This document shows positions 8,746 to 16,729 of a stretch of DNA of 64,000 nucleotides, piece by piece. Within the stretch, counting starts at the first letter, position 1, and every line of letters starts with the position of its first letter. The stretch covers positions 62,001 to 126,000 of the forward strand of contig NZ_VIYG01000003.1 of the NCBI RefSeq assembly GCF_009389585.1, written 5' to 3'. The stretch is from Oceanobacillus sp. CFH 90083 (GTDB lineage Bacteria > Bacillota > Bacilli > Bacillales > Amphibacillaceae). The notes below the pieces were generated by a model. That model had not been told where the DNA came from, ran no database searches, and worked only from the letters and a program-made list of their open reading frames with translations. Position numbers and translations under genes: made by a program.

Positions 8746-9204
8746 ATGTCAGAAAATGAGAATGATTCCTTTCGTGATAAGAACGTAAAGGATAAAATAT
8801 TAATAATTATAGGGATAACATTGCTTATTATCTTGGTAGCGGGTTTTATATTTGGGCTTTATTTCTTCGGTCTGGCAGGGGTTTTTAAATTGCTTGGCGT
8901 GCAGTATGAATCTATTTGGACCTTGGTTGTTTTTGTTATCAGCCTGCTGATTGTAAGCAGCATATTTGAATTGTTCTCCAAATTAATTTTTATATTGTCT
9001 GTCCGAAATATTACAGGAAAAACAACGGTACTTATTATCCGAATTATTATTGAGTTCACATCGAACTGGCTCGTTCTTTTTACCATAGATGAGTTTATGA
9101 GGAGTATTACGCTTTCTTTAAAAACAGAGATTATAATTGCTTTACTGATTGCTGTAATAGAAATTATTTTTGATGATGATAAGGATGAAGAGGAAGATGA
9201 GTAA
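8746..9204 (+). CDS. YvrL/YrvL-family membrane regulatory protein
   Basis: 152 aa with four predicted transmembrane helices and a highly acidic C-terminal tail (DDDKDEEEDE). The segment FIFGLYFFGLAGVFKLLGVQ and the spacing of helices match the Bacillus regulatory protein YvrL (Pfam name YrvL), which in B. subtilis restrains the SigO/RsoA acid-stress system. No SigO or RsoA gene lies nearby, so the partner is unknown. ATG 8746 has GAGGGAG upstream; an in-frame ATG at 8713 lacks a site. Assignment is from remembered family similarity. Confidence 0.7.
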   Translation: MSENENDSFRDKNVKDKILIIIGITLLIILVAGFIFGLYFFGLAGVFKLLGVQYESIWTLVVFVISLLIVSSIFELFSKLIFILSVRNITGKTTVLIIRIIIEFTSNWLVLFTIDEFMRSITLSLKTEIIIALLIAVIEIIFDDDKDEEEDE

Positions 9205-9307
9205 GCTATCCGTATTGATGATGATATGATGTTTTTGAAGGGAATAAAGATTTTAGTATGCTGCAGCGGCTATACCTTACAGAACATATCAATATTTTGA
9301 GGGGTAA

Positions 9308-9595
9308 ATGAACTTGTATTATTTTAAGTTTCTTTTTTATGAATTTATCTTATTTAGTTTGATCATTATAGTGAACTATTTGTTCGATGGTTACTTTCAA
9401 CATCCATTTACAAGAGTGGATTTAATAGCAGGAGTCATATTTCTGCCTGTTCTTGTCTGCTTATTATTTGTGCTGACTAAATTATTTAAACGATTTAATG
9501 CCATTTCAGTTAGAAATAAAATAATACTTTCCATCCCCACTTTTATTATAACCGTATTCGTTATTGGAATTATATTATCGCGTGTTGGTCTTTAA
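9308..9595 (+). CDS. Small hypothetical membrane protein
   Basis: 95 aa, not recognised. Three hydrophobic segments (about residues 7-25, 38-58 and 70-92) separated by short basic loops suggest a small integral membrane protein. ATG 9308 follows GAGGGGT at good spacing. It shares orientation with the YvrL-like gene about 100 bases upstream. Confidence 0.6.
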   Translation: MNLYYFKFLFYEFILFSLIIIVNYLFDGYFQHPFTRVDLIAGVIFLPVLVCLLFVLTKLFKRFNAISVRNKIILSIPTFIITVFVIGIILSRVGL

Positions 9596-9677
9596 TTGTT
9601 TTAGCTATGTGGTGGGGCTAATGTATATTGAGTAAGGATGCAATAAACGGTTTTTTAAACCAATGGTAAAGGAAGTG

Positions 9678-9923
9678 ATGTACGTGCGATTATATGATAA
9701 ACCGATGACAGCATATTTACATAATGATTTAGCGGCCTTTGAATCTGAGGAAAATGACAAACACCTTGTTTATTTTTTTGAAAAGGGTTATGTAACAGTT
9801 CTTGGTGAGTTTGATTCTGATAAATATGTTGGAGGAATAGCCTGTATTATTTTTAATCAGGATGATGTTATATCTGTTGGTAAAGGAATGCTGCGCTTTG
9901 TTGATGAAAAGGAGAAGAGATAA
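9678..9923 (+). CDS. Hypothetical protein of 81 aa
   Basis: Small soluble protein with mixed alpha/beta character and no membrane helix or known motif. ATG 9678 is favoured by AAAGGAAG just upstream; ATG 9663 and GTG 9684 are alternatives. Its TAA overlaps the ATG of the following acetyltransferase by one base (TAATG), so the two are very probably translated together. Function unknown. Confidence 0.6.
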   Translation: MYVRLYDKPMTAYLHNDLAAFESEENDKHLVYFFEKGYVTVLGEFDSDKYVGGIACIIFNQDDVISVGKGMLRFVDEKEKR

Positions 9924-10426
9924 TGGGAAATGCAGAGATAAAAGAAATTAAATTACTTGATAACGAGGTTGAAAACCTGTCTAAACTATTGAGAACAGTA
10001 GTAGATAATGGAGCATCTATTGGGTTTTTACCTCCTATGAAACAAGAAGAAGCTACAAAATATTGGAAAAGTGTCTTAGCGCCAGAAGTGATATTGTTTA
10101 TTGCTAAAATAGATGATGTCGTTGTAGGTAGTGTTCAATTGCATTTAATTACAAAGTCAAATGGAAGTCATAGAGCTGAAATCTGTAAGTTAATGACTCA
10201 TCCCAACTTTAGGCGTAACGGAATTGGCCGCTCGCTTATGCAAAGGGCGGAGGAAAGAGCAAAAAAAGAAAATCGATCGCTCTTAGTATTAGATACGAGA
10301 GAAGGAGATCCATCCAATATACTCTACAAGTCATTAGGCTATCAAGAATCTGGGAAAATACCAGAGTATGCAATTTCTCCTAATGGCAAATTAGATACAA
10401 CAGTAATTTATTACAAAATTGTTTAG
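9923..10426 (+). CDS. GNAT family N-acetyltransferase
   Basis: 167 aa. The acetyl-CoA pyrophosphate-binding loop is RRNGIGRSLM (about residues 93-102), preceded by the typical strand EICKLMTHPNF. The C-terminal LYKSLGYQESGKI is the usual GNAT alpha4/beta7 region. The protein should transfer an acetyl group to an amine; the substrate cannot be told. Start ATG overlaps the stop of the 81-aa gene, with AAGGAGA upstream. Confidence 0.87.
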   Translation: MGNAEIKEIKLLDNEVENLSKLLRTVVDNGASIGFLPPMKQEEATKYWKSVLAPEVILFIAKIDDVVVGSVQLHLITKSNGSHRAEICKLMTHPNFRRNGIGRSLMQRAEERAKKENRSLLVLDTREGDPSNILYKSLGYQESGKIPEYAISPNGKLDTTVIYYKIV

Positions 10427-10655
10427 GATTTATATGGAAAGAGAGTGATCTAAACATCATTATTTGTCATTATTCTTGTGATGAATAATGGAAGTTAGTT
10501 TATAAAAATACTATTAACTTTCAATGATGCCAAAAGATTAGAAAAATGAAGATAGAGTGAATTTTATATACAAAGATTAGATTACATTCAAATCATGGTA
10601 AAATAAATATACAAACTAAGACACAGATATTTGATAAAAAAGAGGAGGGTTGTCC

Positions 10656-11240
10656 ATGAGTAATCCACTTCCTAAAATCGGCAAGCCTGCGACAAATGCG
10701 CTTCATCATATCAACATCACAACACTGGAAGAAGTTGCTAAGCTCGATGAAAAGACGCTGCTTAAGATTCATGGTGTCGGACCAAAGGCAGTCAAAATAT
10801 TAGAGGAGACACTGGAAGAAAAAGGATTGAGCTTTGCAGATAATCATCCACTTCCATTCACTCTTGATTTTGCAGTGATCGGTGATTTAAAATGCGACAA
10901 TGCACCGAAAAGAAGATTTATTCGTGACTTTATTACAGGGCGCGCTGCCGGTAAAGAAGAAATATTAAAAGATGTTATCACAGATGACGTTACATGGCAC
11001 ATTATTAACAAAGAAGAGATACATGGCTTTTCGAATTTTTGTGAAAAAGTTTCCACAGCAGATTACAATATAAGCAGTGTAGAAATTGACAGAAACCTCA
11101 CGCATGGTAAAGAAGGAGCCTCTCATACGACAATGACATTAAATAATGGCAGACAAATTCATATCGCTGATTTTTTTGAATTTGTCAGCAATAAGAAGGA
11201 TGCTAAGATTAAAAAGATTACCACTTATTTAATGGACTAA
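10656..11240 (+). CDS. Helix-hairpin-helix domain fused to an NTF2/SnoaL-like domain
   Basis: 194 aa. Residues 1-60 resemble a helix-hairpin-helix DNA-binding module (PKIGKPATNALHHINITTLE, then LKIHGVGPKAVKILEETL). Residues 80-190 look like an NTF2-like cone domain (RRFIRDFITGRAAGKEEILK, ITDDVTWHIINKEEIHG, terminal ITTYLMD). The combination suggests a nucleic-acid-associated sensor or enzyme, but no reaction can be assigned. ATG 10656 follows AGAGGAGGG; a TTG at 10650 is less likely. A possible extended -10 promoter TGGTAAAAT lies at 10586-10594. Confidence 0.75.
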   Translation: MSNPLPKIGKPATNALHHINITTLEEVAKLDEKTLLKIHGVGPKAVKILEETLEEKGLSFADNHPLPFTLDFAVIGDLKCDNAPKRRFIRDFITGRAAGKEEILKDVITDDVTWHIINKEEIHGFSNFCEKVSTADYNISSVEIDRNLTHGKEGASHTTMTLNNGRQIHIADFFEFVSNKKDAKIKKITTYLMD

Positions 11241-11241
11241 A

Positions 11242-11463
11242 ATACCTTTAGCATCATTGGATGTCAACATGGCTCTTGCTGCACAAGCTGCTTGTATAGG
11301 TGCATTTATCTGCTCCTATTTTAACGATAGCTTTTTCTGGGTTATGAATCGTATGTTAGGAATCCGTGAAGTGAAGGAACAAATGTGGGTTTGGACGATT
11401 CCATCAACCATTTGTGGAATTGTAGGCTTAATTGGACTTCTGATAGCTGATTTGTTTGTATGA
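11242..11463 (+). pseudogene. C-terminal remnant of a GntP-type gluconate:H+ symporter
   Basis: The open frame encodes LASLDVNMALAAQAACIGAF, then FNDSFFWVMNRMLGIREVKE and a final hydrophobic helix ending LLIADLFV. This fits the last about 70 residues of GntP permeases, where a (V/F)NDxGFW motif and a terminal membrane segment are typical. There is no ribosome binding site and the first roughly 370 residues are missing. It begins right after the HhH gene stop, so a deletion probably removed the rest. Confidence 0.65.
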
Positions 11464-11812
11464 TACTATGACCGTAAAGGATTGCTCAAACCAATCGCCC
11501 ATTGGAAAACAACGGATATCATCCTTCTTGGAGATGCTATTCACAGCATGACTCCTATGGGCGAAATGGTTGCCAACACAGCATTACGTGATGCAGAGCT
11601 GCTTGTGCGATCACCTTATCAAGGTTCAACGTGGAGAAAAGAAACTTTTGCAATCTGTACATGACTATGAGACAGAAATGGTGCAGTACGGTTTCGAAGT
11701 GGTACGCCAATCGTTGAAAGCTGCTGAACTGGCGGTTTCAGATCGTATTGTTACGAATATAATGATGAAAAGTTTTTTCGGCTGGTTAATAGACTGCCAT
11801 ATTTTAAAATAG
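11464..11812 (+). pseudogene. Frameshifted C-terminal remnant of an FAD-dependent monooxygenase
   Basis: Frame 1 encodes DIILLGDAIHSMTPMGEM, then VANTALRDAELL, the FAD-ribityl binding GD motif of PHBH/UbiH-type hydroxylases. Around 11600-11611 the frame shifts by one base, and the next frame continues coherently with a helical tail (DYETEMVQYGFEVVRQS, then LKAAEL). The N-terminal half, including the GxGxxG dinucleotide fold, is absent. It directly abuts the GntP remnant. Non-functional. Confidence 0.75.
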
Positions 11813-11883
11813 CAATTCACAAGAAATTCTCTCCTATATTAATTGCTAAAATGAATGATAGATCTTATATAGGAGGAGATAGA

Positions 11884-12438
11884 ATGAGAAAAGTAGTTTT
11901 AAAAATGGATGTTTCTCTTGACGGATTTGTTAACGCGCAGGATGGAAGCATAGACTGGATTTTTGATACAGTTGATGAAGAATTAGAAGCGTGTATTACT
12001 GAAATTCTTTGGCAAGCTGATGTTCATATTATGGGGAAAATGACGTACCATGATATGGCTGAGCATTGGCCATCATCCACGTCGAAATATGCTCCGCCGA
12101 TGAACGAAATTCCAAAGGTTATCTTTTCTAAAACGCTGAAGGAAGCTGATTGGCAGTCCTCGCGTGTAGTAAAGAGTGATTTAACAGATGAAATTTTAAG
12201 AATGAAGCAAGAACCTGGGCAGTATATTTTAGCTCATGGAGGTGCAGCGTTTGCCCAATCCCTTTCAAGACTTGGGTTAGTTGATGAATATCGATTGATT
12301 GTTCATCCGGTTGTGTTGGGAGGCGGAATGCCCATATTTAAAAATATATCTGATAGAATGAAACTCAAGCTTACAGATACAAGAGTATTTGAAACAGGAG
12401 CGATTCTTCTTACGTATCGAACAGTGCAGGTATTTTAA
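11884..12438 (+). CDS. Dihydrofolate reductase-like RibD C-terminal domain protein
   Basis: 184 aa, probable NAD(P)H-dependent reductase. The opening MRKVVLKMDVSLDGFV matches the RibD_C/DHFR-like fold, followed by MGKMTYHDMAEHW and the cofactor-binding stretch YILAHGGAAFAQSLSRLGL with the LIVHPVVLGGG strand. Substrate unknown. ATG 11884 has a strong AGGAGGAG site; an upstream in-frame ATG at 11851 lacks one. Monocistronic by appearance. Confidence 0.87.
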   Translation: MRKVVLKMDVSLDGFVNAQDGSIDWIFDTVDEELEACITEILWQADVHIMGKMTYHDMAEHWPSSTSKYAPPMNEIPKVIFSKTLKEADWQSSRVVKSDLTDEILRMKQEPGQYILAHGGAAFAQSLSRLGLVDEYRLIVHPVVLGGGMPIFKNISDRMKLKLTDTRVFETGAILLTYRTVQVF

Positions 12439-12440
12439 AA

Positions 12441-12626
12441 ATATTAAAAAGAATTAACAACTATTCAAGTGAAATAGTTGAATTAAAAGGCAGATTGAAG
12501 CTTGGAGGTAGTGTTGACAGGATAAGGTCTCTCAACTTACATGTAGAAAGGTTACTCAATAAAAGAAATGAAGAGCAATTGGAAGGCGCTCATCATTTAT
12601 ATCGATTAATAAATTATTTAAAATAA
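12441..12626 (+). pseudogene. Start-less 61-codon reading frame, unrecognised gene remnant
   Basis: Immediately after the reductase, an open frame without a plausible start encodes a charged helical peptide (INNYSSEIVELKGRLKLGG, ending LEGAHHLYRLINYLK). It looks like the tail of a lost gene rather than noise, but I do not recognise the family. Could also be chance. Confidence 0.35.
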
Positions 12627-12675
12627 GTTTAGTAGTCTCTTCACTTTAGAAGATGGTAATGAGTTGCAGCATAAC

Positions 12676-12705
12676 TTGATTTTTATAAATCACTATGTTT
12701 AAAAT
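12676..12705 (+). promoter_or_regulatory. Candidate promoter for the vgb-vat leader
   Basis: TTGATT (12676-12681) and TAAAAT (12700-12705) separated by 18 bases. An alternative -10, TATAAT at 12888-12893, lies inside the leader. Which one is used cannot be decided from sequence. Confidence 0.35.
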
Positions 12706-12850
12706 AATAGTAGATAAACTTTGAAAGGGTGAATCGAGCACATGATTTATTAATCCTATTGATAAGAAAAACATTCGTTATAAGCTGCGAAACGTTTTTT
12801 GGATAGGATAAATCTGTGCTTTTTTGCTCAAACCGTGCGAAATAGAAAAA

Positions 12851-12862
12851 ATGTATGCATGA
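12851..12862 (+). other. Possible three-codon upstream reading frame (MYA)
   Basis: ATG-TAT-GCA-TGA ends 4 bases before the first attenuator arm. There is no good ribosome binding site, and overlapping ATGs at 12855 (18 codons) and 12859 also exist. It is listed because ribosome stalling here would cover the first arm of the putative switch. Confidence 0.25.
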
Positions 12863-12865
12863 TCT

Positions 12866-13004
12866 TCCTATTCAGAAACTTGGCTTGTATAATATTGCAT
12901 TTTCTGAATAGGATTTATCATGTTCTTTATCATAATCGAAAAGTAGTTTATTTCTTTTTGTTATGTATGATTGCCTCCTGTTCAGAATTGGATAGGGGGT
13001 TTTT
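12866..13004 (+). promoter_or_regulatory. Putative transcription attenuator upstream of vgb-vat
   Basis: Arm A (12866-12878) and arm B (12901-12913) pair perfectly over 13 bp. Segment C (12976-12987) repeats arm A with one change and can pair with B over 12 bp with one G-T pair. The left arm of a terminator, CCTCCT at 12974-12979, overlaps C and pairs with AGGGGG at 12994-12999, followed by five T. Thus A:B permits the terminator, while B:C prevents it. This three-segment logic is typical of antibiotic-induced attenuators. Alternatively A and B could be a protein operator around TATAAT 12888-12893. Confidence 0.55.
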
Positions 13005-13005
13005 A

Positions 13006-13032
13006 ATGTCTATATCCATAACAGCTGGATAG
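13006..13032 (+). CDS. Possible 8-residue leader peptide ahead of vgb
   Basis: ATG 13006 encodes MSISITAG with GGGGG six bases upstream and stops 52 bases before the vgb ATG. It sits exactly after the putative attenuator terminator. Short peptides at this position are common upstream of antibiotic-resistance genes, but this one may be fortuitous. Confidence 0.3.
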   Translation: MSISITAG

Positions 13033-13084
13033 TACGTTTAAGAAGTTCATCATAAAAATCCAATAGTTAAATGGAGGAAATAGC

Positions 13085-13978
13085 ATGACAATGAATATAA
13101 CAGAATTTGCAATTGCTAAATCTGATTCTGGTCCTTATGGTATCGCGGCAGCAAAAGACGGGAATATTTGGTTTACACAGCATAAAGCAAACCAGATCAG
13201 CTGTATCAATAAAAATGGGGAAATCAAAGCGTATGCAGTACCGACTCCTGATGCTAAAGTGATGTGCTTAACAGTTGCTTCCAGCGGTGATGTCTGGTTT
13301 ACAGAAAATGCTGCCAATAAAATAGGGAGACTGACAGCAGCAGGCAATTTTATAGAATACCCATTGCCACAGCCTGATTCAGAGCCGTATGGAATAATAG
13401 AAGGTCTAAACGGCGACATCTGGTTTACGCAAATGAAGGGAGCACGTATTGGAAAACTGACTGCTGACGGTACGATTTATGAATATGAATTGCCCAATAA
13501 GGAAGCTTATCCTGCTTTTATCACTTTAGGTCCAGATAATGCGCTTTGGTTCACAGAGAATCAACATAATGCAATTGGAAAGCTGACAGATACAGGCGAG
13601 TTAACAGAATATCCTATACCGACACCTGCATCGGGGCCAGTAGGTATCGTAAATGGTCCAGATGGTGCTATCTGATTTGTTGAGGTTATAGGGAATAAAA
13701 TGGGAAGAATCACGCTTGATGGAGAAATCTCAGAGTATGATATTCCAACTTTAAATGCACGCCCGCATGCGATTGCTGCAGGAAAAAATAATGACCTGTG
13801 GTTTACGGAATGGGGAGCGAATAAAATTGGCCGGATTTCGGTTATGGATGGAAAAATGAATGAATATGACATTCCAACATCATCCGCAGAACCGCATGGC
13901 ATCACATGCGATGAAAATGGAGAGGTCTGGTTTGCATTAGAGTGTAATAAAATAGGCTGTATCAGAAAAAATTCATAA
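13085..13978 (+). pseudogene. vgb: Streptogramin B lyase (virginiamycin B lyase), interrupted by one in-frame TGA
   Basis: The frame encodes a seven-bladed Vgb beta-propeller with repeating blades ([27 protein letters not shown]). Vgb linearises type B streptogramins by an elimination reaction. Codon 197 is TGA where the blade pattern DGxIWF requires Trp (TGG), a one-base nonsense change; the same frame then resumes without shift to 13978, giving the normal length of 297 residues. The catalytic pair, His228 and Glu242 (spaced 14 apart as His270/Glu284 in the staphylococcal enzyme), lies after the stop, so the 196-residue product should be inactive. ATG 13085 follows TGGAGGA. A sequencing error or read-through is possible. 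Confidence 0.88.
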
Positions 13979-13992
13979 AAGGAGGTGTGCGT

Positions 13993-14643
13993 ATGGCAGG
14001 AATCGTAAAAGGACCTGATCCAAATCAAATATATCCGATAGCTGGAAATAAAAATGTTCAGTTTATCAAGCCCTCACTGACCAGAGCGAATATAGAAGCT
14101 GGTGCATACACGTATTATGACAGCAAGTCCGGAGAGCATTTTGAGGATCAGGTTTTGTACCATTATGAATTGCTGGGAGATCGATTGATTATCGGGAAAT
14201 TTTGTTCGATAGGACCCGGGGTTACTTTTATTATGAATGGAGCGAATCACCGCATGGATGGTTCCACCTATCCTTTTAATATTTTTGGGGATGGCTGGGA
14301 AAAGCATACACCAGCGTTGGATATGCTGCCTTTCAAGGGAGATACGGTTATCGGTAATGATGCCTGGATTGGAATGGATGCTGTAATTATGCCTGGTGTA
14401 ACCATTGGGGATGGAGCGATTATTGGAGCGAAATCCGTAGTCACAAAAGATGTTGAACCTTATACCATTGTGGGTGGAAATCCTGCTAAGCAAATCAAAA
14501 AGAGATTTTCTGAGTCAAAAATAAAAGAATTATTAGAGATAAGATGGTGGGATCTGGAAATCCAGGTGATTAACGAACATTTGGATGCTATTCTCCGTTT
14601 TGATATGGAAGTGCTTAGGAAGATTTTCAAAGGTGATTATTAA
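13993..14643 (+). CDS. vat: Streptogramin A O-acetyltransferase (Vat family)
   Basis: 216-aa xenobiotic acetyltransferase of the left-handed beta-helix class; it acetylates the hydroxyl of type A streptogramins with acetyl-CoA. Seen: hexapeptide repeats ([20 protein letters not shown]), the loop NGANHRMDG with the catalytic His (residue 86), the opening [20 protein letters not shown], and [12 protein letters not shown]. Length matches VatA-VatE. ATG 13993 is 6 bases after GGAGGT. The gene starts 14 bases after the interrupted vgb, so they form a resistance operon sharing the upstream leader. Confidence 0.95.
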   Translation: MAGIVKGPDPNQIYPIAGNKNVQFIKPSLTRANIEAGAYTYYDSKSGEHFEDQVLYHYELLGDRLIIGKFCSIGPGVTFIMNGANHRMDGSTYPFNIFGDGWEKHTPALDMLPFKGDTVIGNDAWIGMDAVIMPGVTIGDGAIIGAKSVVTKDVEPYTIVGGNPAKQIKKRFSESKIKELLEIRWWDLEIQVINEHLDAILRFDMEVLRKIFKGDY

Positions 14644-14668
14644 ATATTTTTATAAAGGAGTCATTTTC

Positions 14669-14788
14669 ATGGGCGGCTTTGAACTCAATACATTCTTTTC
14701 TCAAATAATATTTGTAGGGGTTGGGGCTCTAATAGTTTTTTTTCTTCTGCGTTATGTATTAACTAAAAGTAAAAAAAGTAAAAGATAA
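14669..14788 (+). CDS. 39-aa small membrane protein after vat
   Basis: MGGFELNTFFSQ, then a hydrophobic helix (about residues 12-30), then a lysine-rich tail. ATG 14669 has AAAGGAG at ideal spacing and lies 25 bases after vat, before the shared terminator, so it is probably co-transcribed. Single-span, positive-inside topology. Function unknown. Confidence 0.6.
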   Translation: MGGFELNTFFSQIIFVGVGALIVFFLLRYVLTKSKKSKR

Positions 14789-14832
14789 AACCTCAATCCT
14801 TTGTGAACAAATCTCACTGGGAAACAATATGG

Positions 14833-14874
14833 GAAAGCGGCTTATGCGATGCATGTATAAGCCGCTTTCTTTGT
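14833..14874 (+). terminator. Rho-independent terminator of the vgb-vat operon
   Basis: 13-bp perfect stem GAAAGCGGCTTAT / ATAAGCCGCTTTC with an 11-base loop, then TTTGTG. Confidence 0.85.
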
Positions 14875-14956
14875 GTATTAAAGCAGATGACTTCCCGTAC
14901 ATTTAACTATTTTATAGGCTTTCTAAAAATCCTTTTCTGTCACTGATTGAAAATCC

Positions 14957-15016
14957 TTGACATGTGCTAATGATTATTTATAATATAAAACAAATGATAT
15001 GTATCATATGTTTTAT
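14957..15016 (+). promoter_or_regulatory. Promoter and TetR-type operator of the TetR/serine-hydrolase unit
   Basis: TTGACA (14957-14962), 18-base spacer, TAATAT (14981-14986). A 32-bp dyad at 14985-15016 (arms ATAAAACAAATGATA and TATCATATGTTTTAT, one mismatch, 2-base centre) overlaps the -10 and transcription start, the place expected for autorepression by the TetR protein encoded directly downstream. Confidence 0.75.
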
Positions 15017-15034
15017 ATTGAAGGAGAAAACGTT

Positions 15035-15610
15035 ATGGCACCTAAAAATAAATTTTCCAAGGAACAGATCATTGATGCTGCTTTTCACATTGCTAAAACA
15101 GAAGGGATGGATAGTATAACCATCAGAAAAGTTGCCGATCAATTGGGGAGTTCCATTGCTCCTATCTATGTTAATTTCAATGATGTGCAAGAATTGAAAC
15201 AAGCGGTAGTAAAAAAAGTTGTTGAAGTAAGTCACCGTTTACTGGACGAAAATAATACCGGAAATCCATTCAGTGATATAGGTGTTGCCAGTCTCCAATT
15301 TGCCAAAACGTATCCAGTGCTAGTTAGAGATTTCATTATGAAACAGAATGATTATTTGCTGGACTATGATCAGGATATGGGGGATAGTCTTATCGCGCAT
15401 ATGAAAAAGGATCCGGAGCTTAAAGATTTTACAGAGGAGGAGCTGCAGACCATTTTATTTAAAATGAGGGCCTTTCAAACGGGGTTAACTGTTATGGTTG
15501 CCAATGGGCTGTTGCCTGAGAAGTTAGATATGGAAAAAATGAAAGAGATGTTAGACAGTGCTGCTGAAGATGTTGTGACTGCGACGCTTCTGCGTAAGAA
15601 AAAGGGATAA
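15035..15610 (+). CDS. TetR family transcriptional regulator
   Basis: 191 aa. N-terminal HTH: FSKEQIIDAAFHIAKTEGMD, then TIRKVADQLGSSIAPIYVNF, the standard TetR fold with the recognition helix near residues 35-45. The C-terminal ligand domain is all-helical and unspecific. ATG 15035 follows AAGGAG; the upstream in-frame start at 14999 falls inside the operator. It probably represses itself and the serine hydrolase gene 54 bases downstream. Confidence 0.9.
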   Translation: MAPKNKFSKEQIIDAAFHIAKTEGMDSITIRKVADQLGSSIAPIYVNFNDVQELKQAVVKKVVEVSHRLLDENNTGNPFSDIGVASLQFAKTYPVLVRDFIMKQNDYLLDYDQDMGDSLIAHMKKDPELKDFTEEELQTILFKMRAFQTGLTVMVANGLLPEKLDMEKMKEMLDSAAEDVVTATLLRKKKG

Positions 15611-15664
15611 ACACCCTGCGTTCAAAGCTTGATAACCAATTATATCAGACAGGGGGATTCATGG

Positions 15665-16729
15665 ATGGTCAATAAATTGAATGAATCTTTTCTTCATCAT
15701 ACAGTCCAGAAAATGGTTAAGAAAAGAAATAATTTTGGAGCGGTATTGTGTGTTGAACAAGGAAATAATGATTTTTCCTGGGTCGGTGCGGCGGGTAATA
15801 TGGCGGAGCATGATCCATATTTTATTGCCAGTGTGACGAAATTATATGTTACAGCTGTTGTATTGAAATTAAGATCGGAAAGCCGGCTGCAATTGGAAGA
15901 TAAAATAGCAAATTATTTGTCTGAAGATATTGTGCGGGGCATTCATGTTTTGGATAGGGTTGATTATTCGAATGAGATTACGATTAAACATTTAATCTCC
16001 AATACCTCGGGCATACCGGATTATTTTGCCTGTAAGCAATCGAATGGGAAAAAGGTGGCTTCGCAGCTTTTTAATGGTCATGATGAGAAGTGGCATTTAG
16101 AGAAAACATTGGATTTGATAAAAAAGCAAAAACCCAAATTTAAACCTGGACAAAAAGGAAAGGTTAATTATTCAGATACAAACTATCAACTGCTGGGAAG
16201 AATTATGGAGAATATTACCGGGCTAAGTATGTCAGAGGTATTTCAAACATTTATATTTGATGCGTTAGAGCTGTCACAAACGTATGTGTATGAAGATGTC
16301 CATGATACGAAGCCTGTGTCTTTATACTATAAATCCAGTGCTTTACATCTCCCGCTGTATATGTCATCCGTAACACCAGAAGGAGGTATCGTGTCAACAG
16401 CCAAGGATACGATGAAATTTTTAAAAGCTTTTTTCAATGGGCACTTTTTTCCAAAGGAGGATCTGGAGGAACTCAAACAATGGCAAATGATCTTTTTTCC
16501 CGGACAATTCTATTTTGGTGTTGGATTAGAAAAGCTGTGGACACCACGAATCCTCTCACCGTCGAATCCGATTCAAGAAATACTTGGTTTTTGGGGGCAA
16601 TCGGGAGCCTTTGCCTTTTATAATCCGGAACGGGATATATTCTTTACTGGGACGATTAATCAATGCAGCGGCCTGGGTCATAGTGCAGCCTTTAAAGCGA
16701 TGATAAAAGTAATTAAAGCGGTTTCTTGA
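15665..16729 (+). CDS. Serine hydrolase of the beta-lactamase class C / penicillin-binding protein family
   Basis: 354 aa. Catalytic SxxK is SVTK at residues 56-59 (FIASVTKLYVTAVVLKLR); the second motif is YSDTNYQLLG (Tyr-Ser-Asp in place of YxN). The third motif position is occupied by GFWGQSGAFAFY rather than a clear HTG. No signal peptide is visible, so it is probably cytoplasmic, perhaps an esterase or peptidase of the family rather than a secreted beta-lactamase. ATG 15665 has AGGGGG 8 bases upstream. Co-transcribed with the TetR gene by spacing. Confidence 0.85.
   Translation: MVNKLNESFLHHTVQKMVKKRNNFGAVLCVEQGNNDFSWVGAAGNMAEHDPYFIASVTKLYVTAVVLKLRSESRLQLEDKIANYLSEDIVRGIHVLDRVDYSNEITIKHLISNTSGIPDYFACKQSNGKKVASQLFNGHDEKWHLEKTLDLIKKQKPKFKPGQKGKVNYSDTNYQLLGRIMENITGLSMSEVFQTFIFDALELSQTYVYEDVHDTKPVSLYYKSSALHLPLYMSSVTPEGGIVSTAKDTMKFLKAFFNGHFFPKEDLEELKQWQMIFFPGQFYFGVGLEKLWTPRILSPSNPIQEILGFWGQSGAFAFYNPERDIFFTGTINQCSGLGHSAAFKAMIKVIKAVS

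Noticed and set aside
12799..13032. 77-codon TTG frame spanning the vgb leader
   Set aside because: No ribosome binding site and biased residues; the RNA-fold reading of this region is more consistent. The short MSISITAG frame at its end is listed separately.
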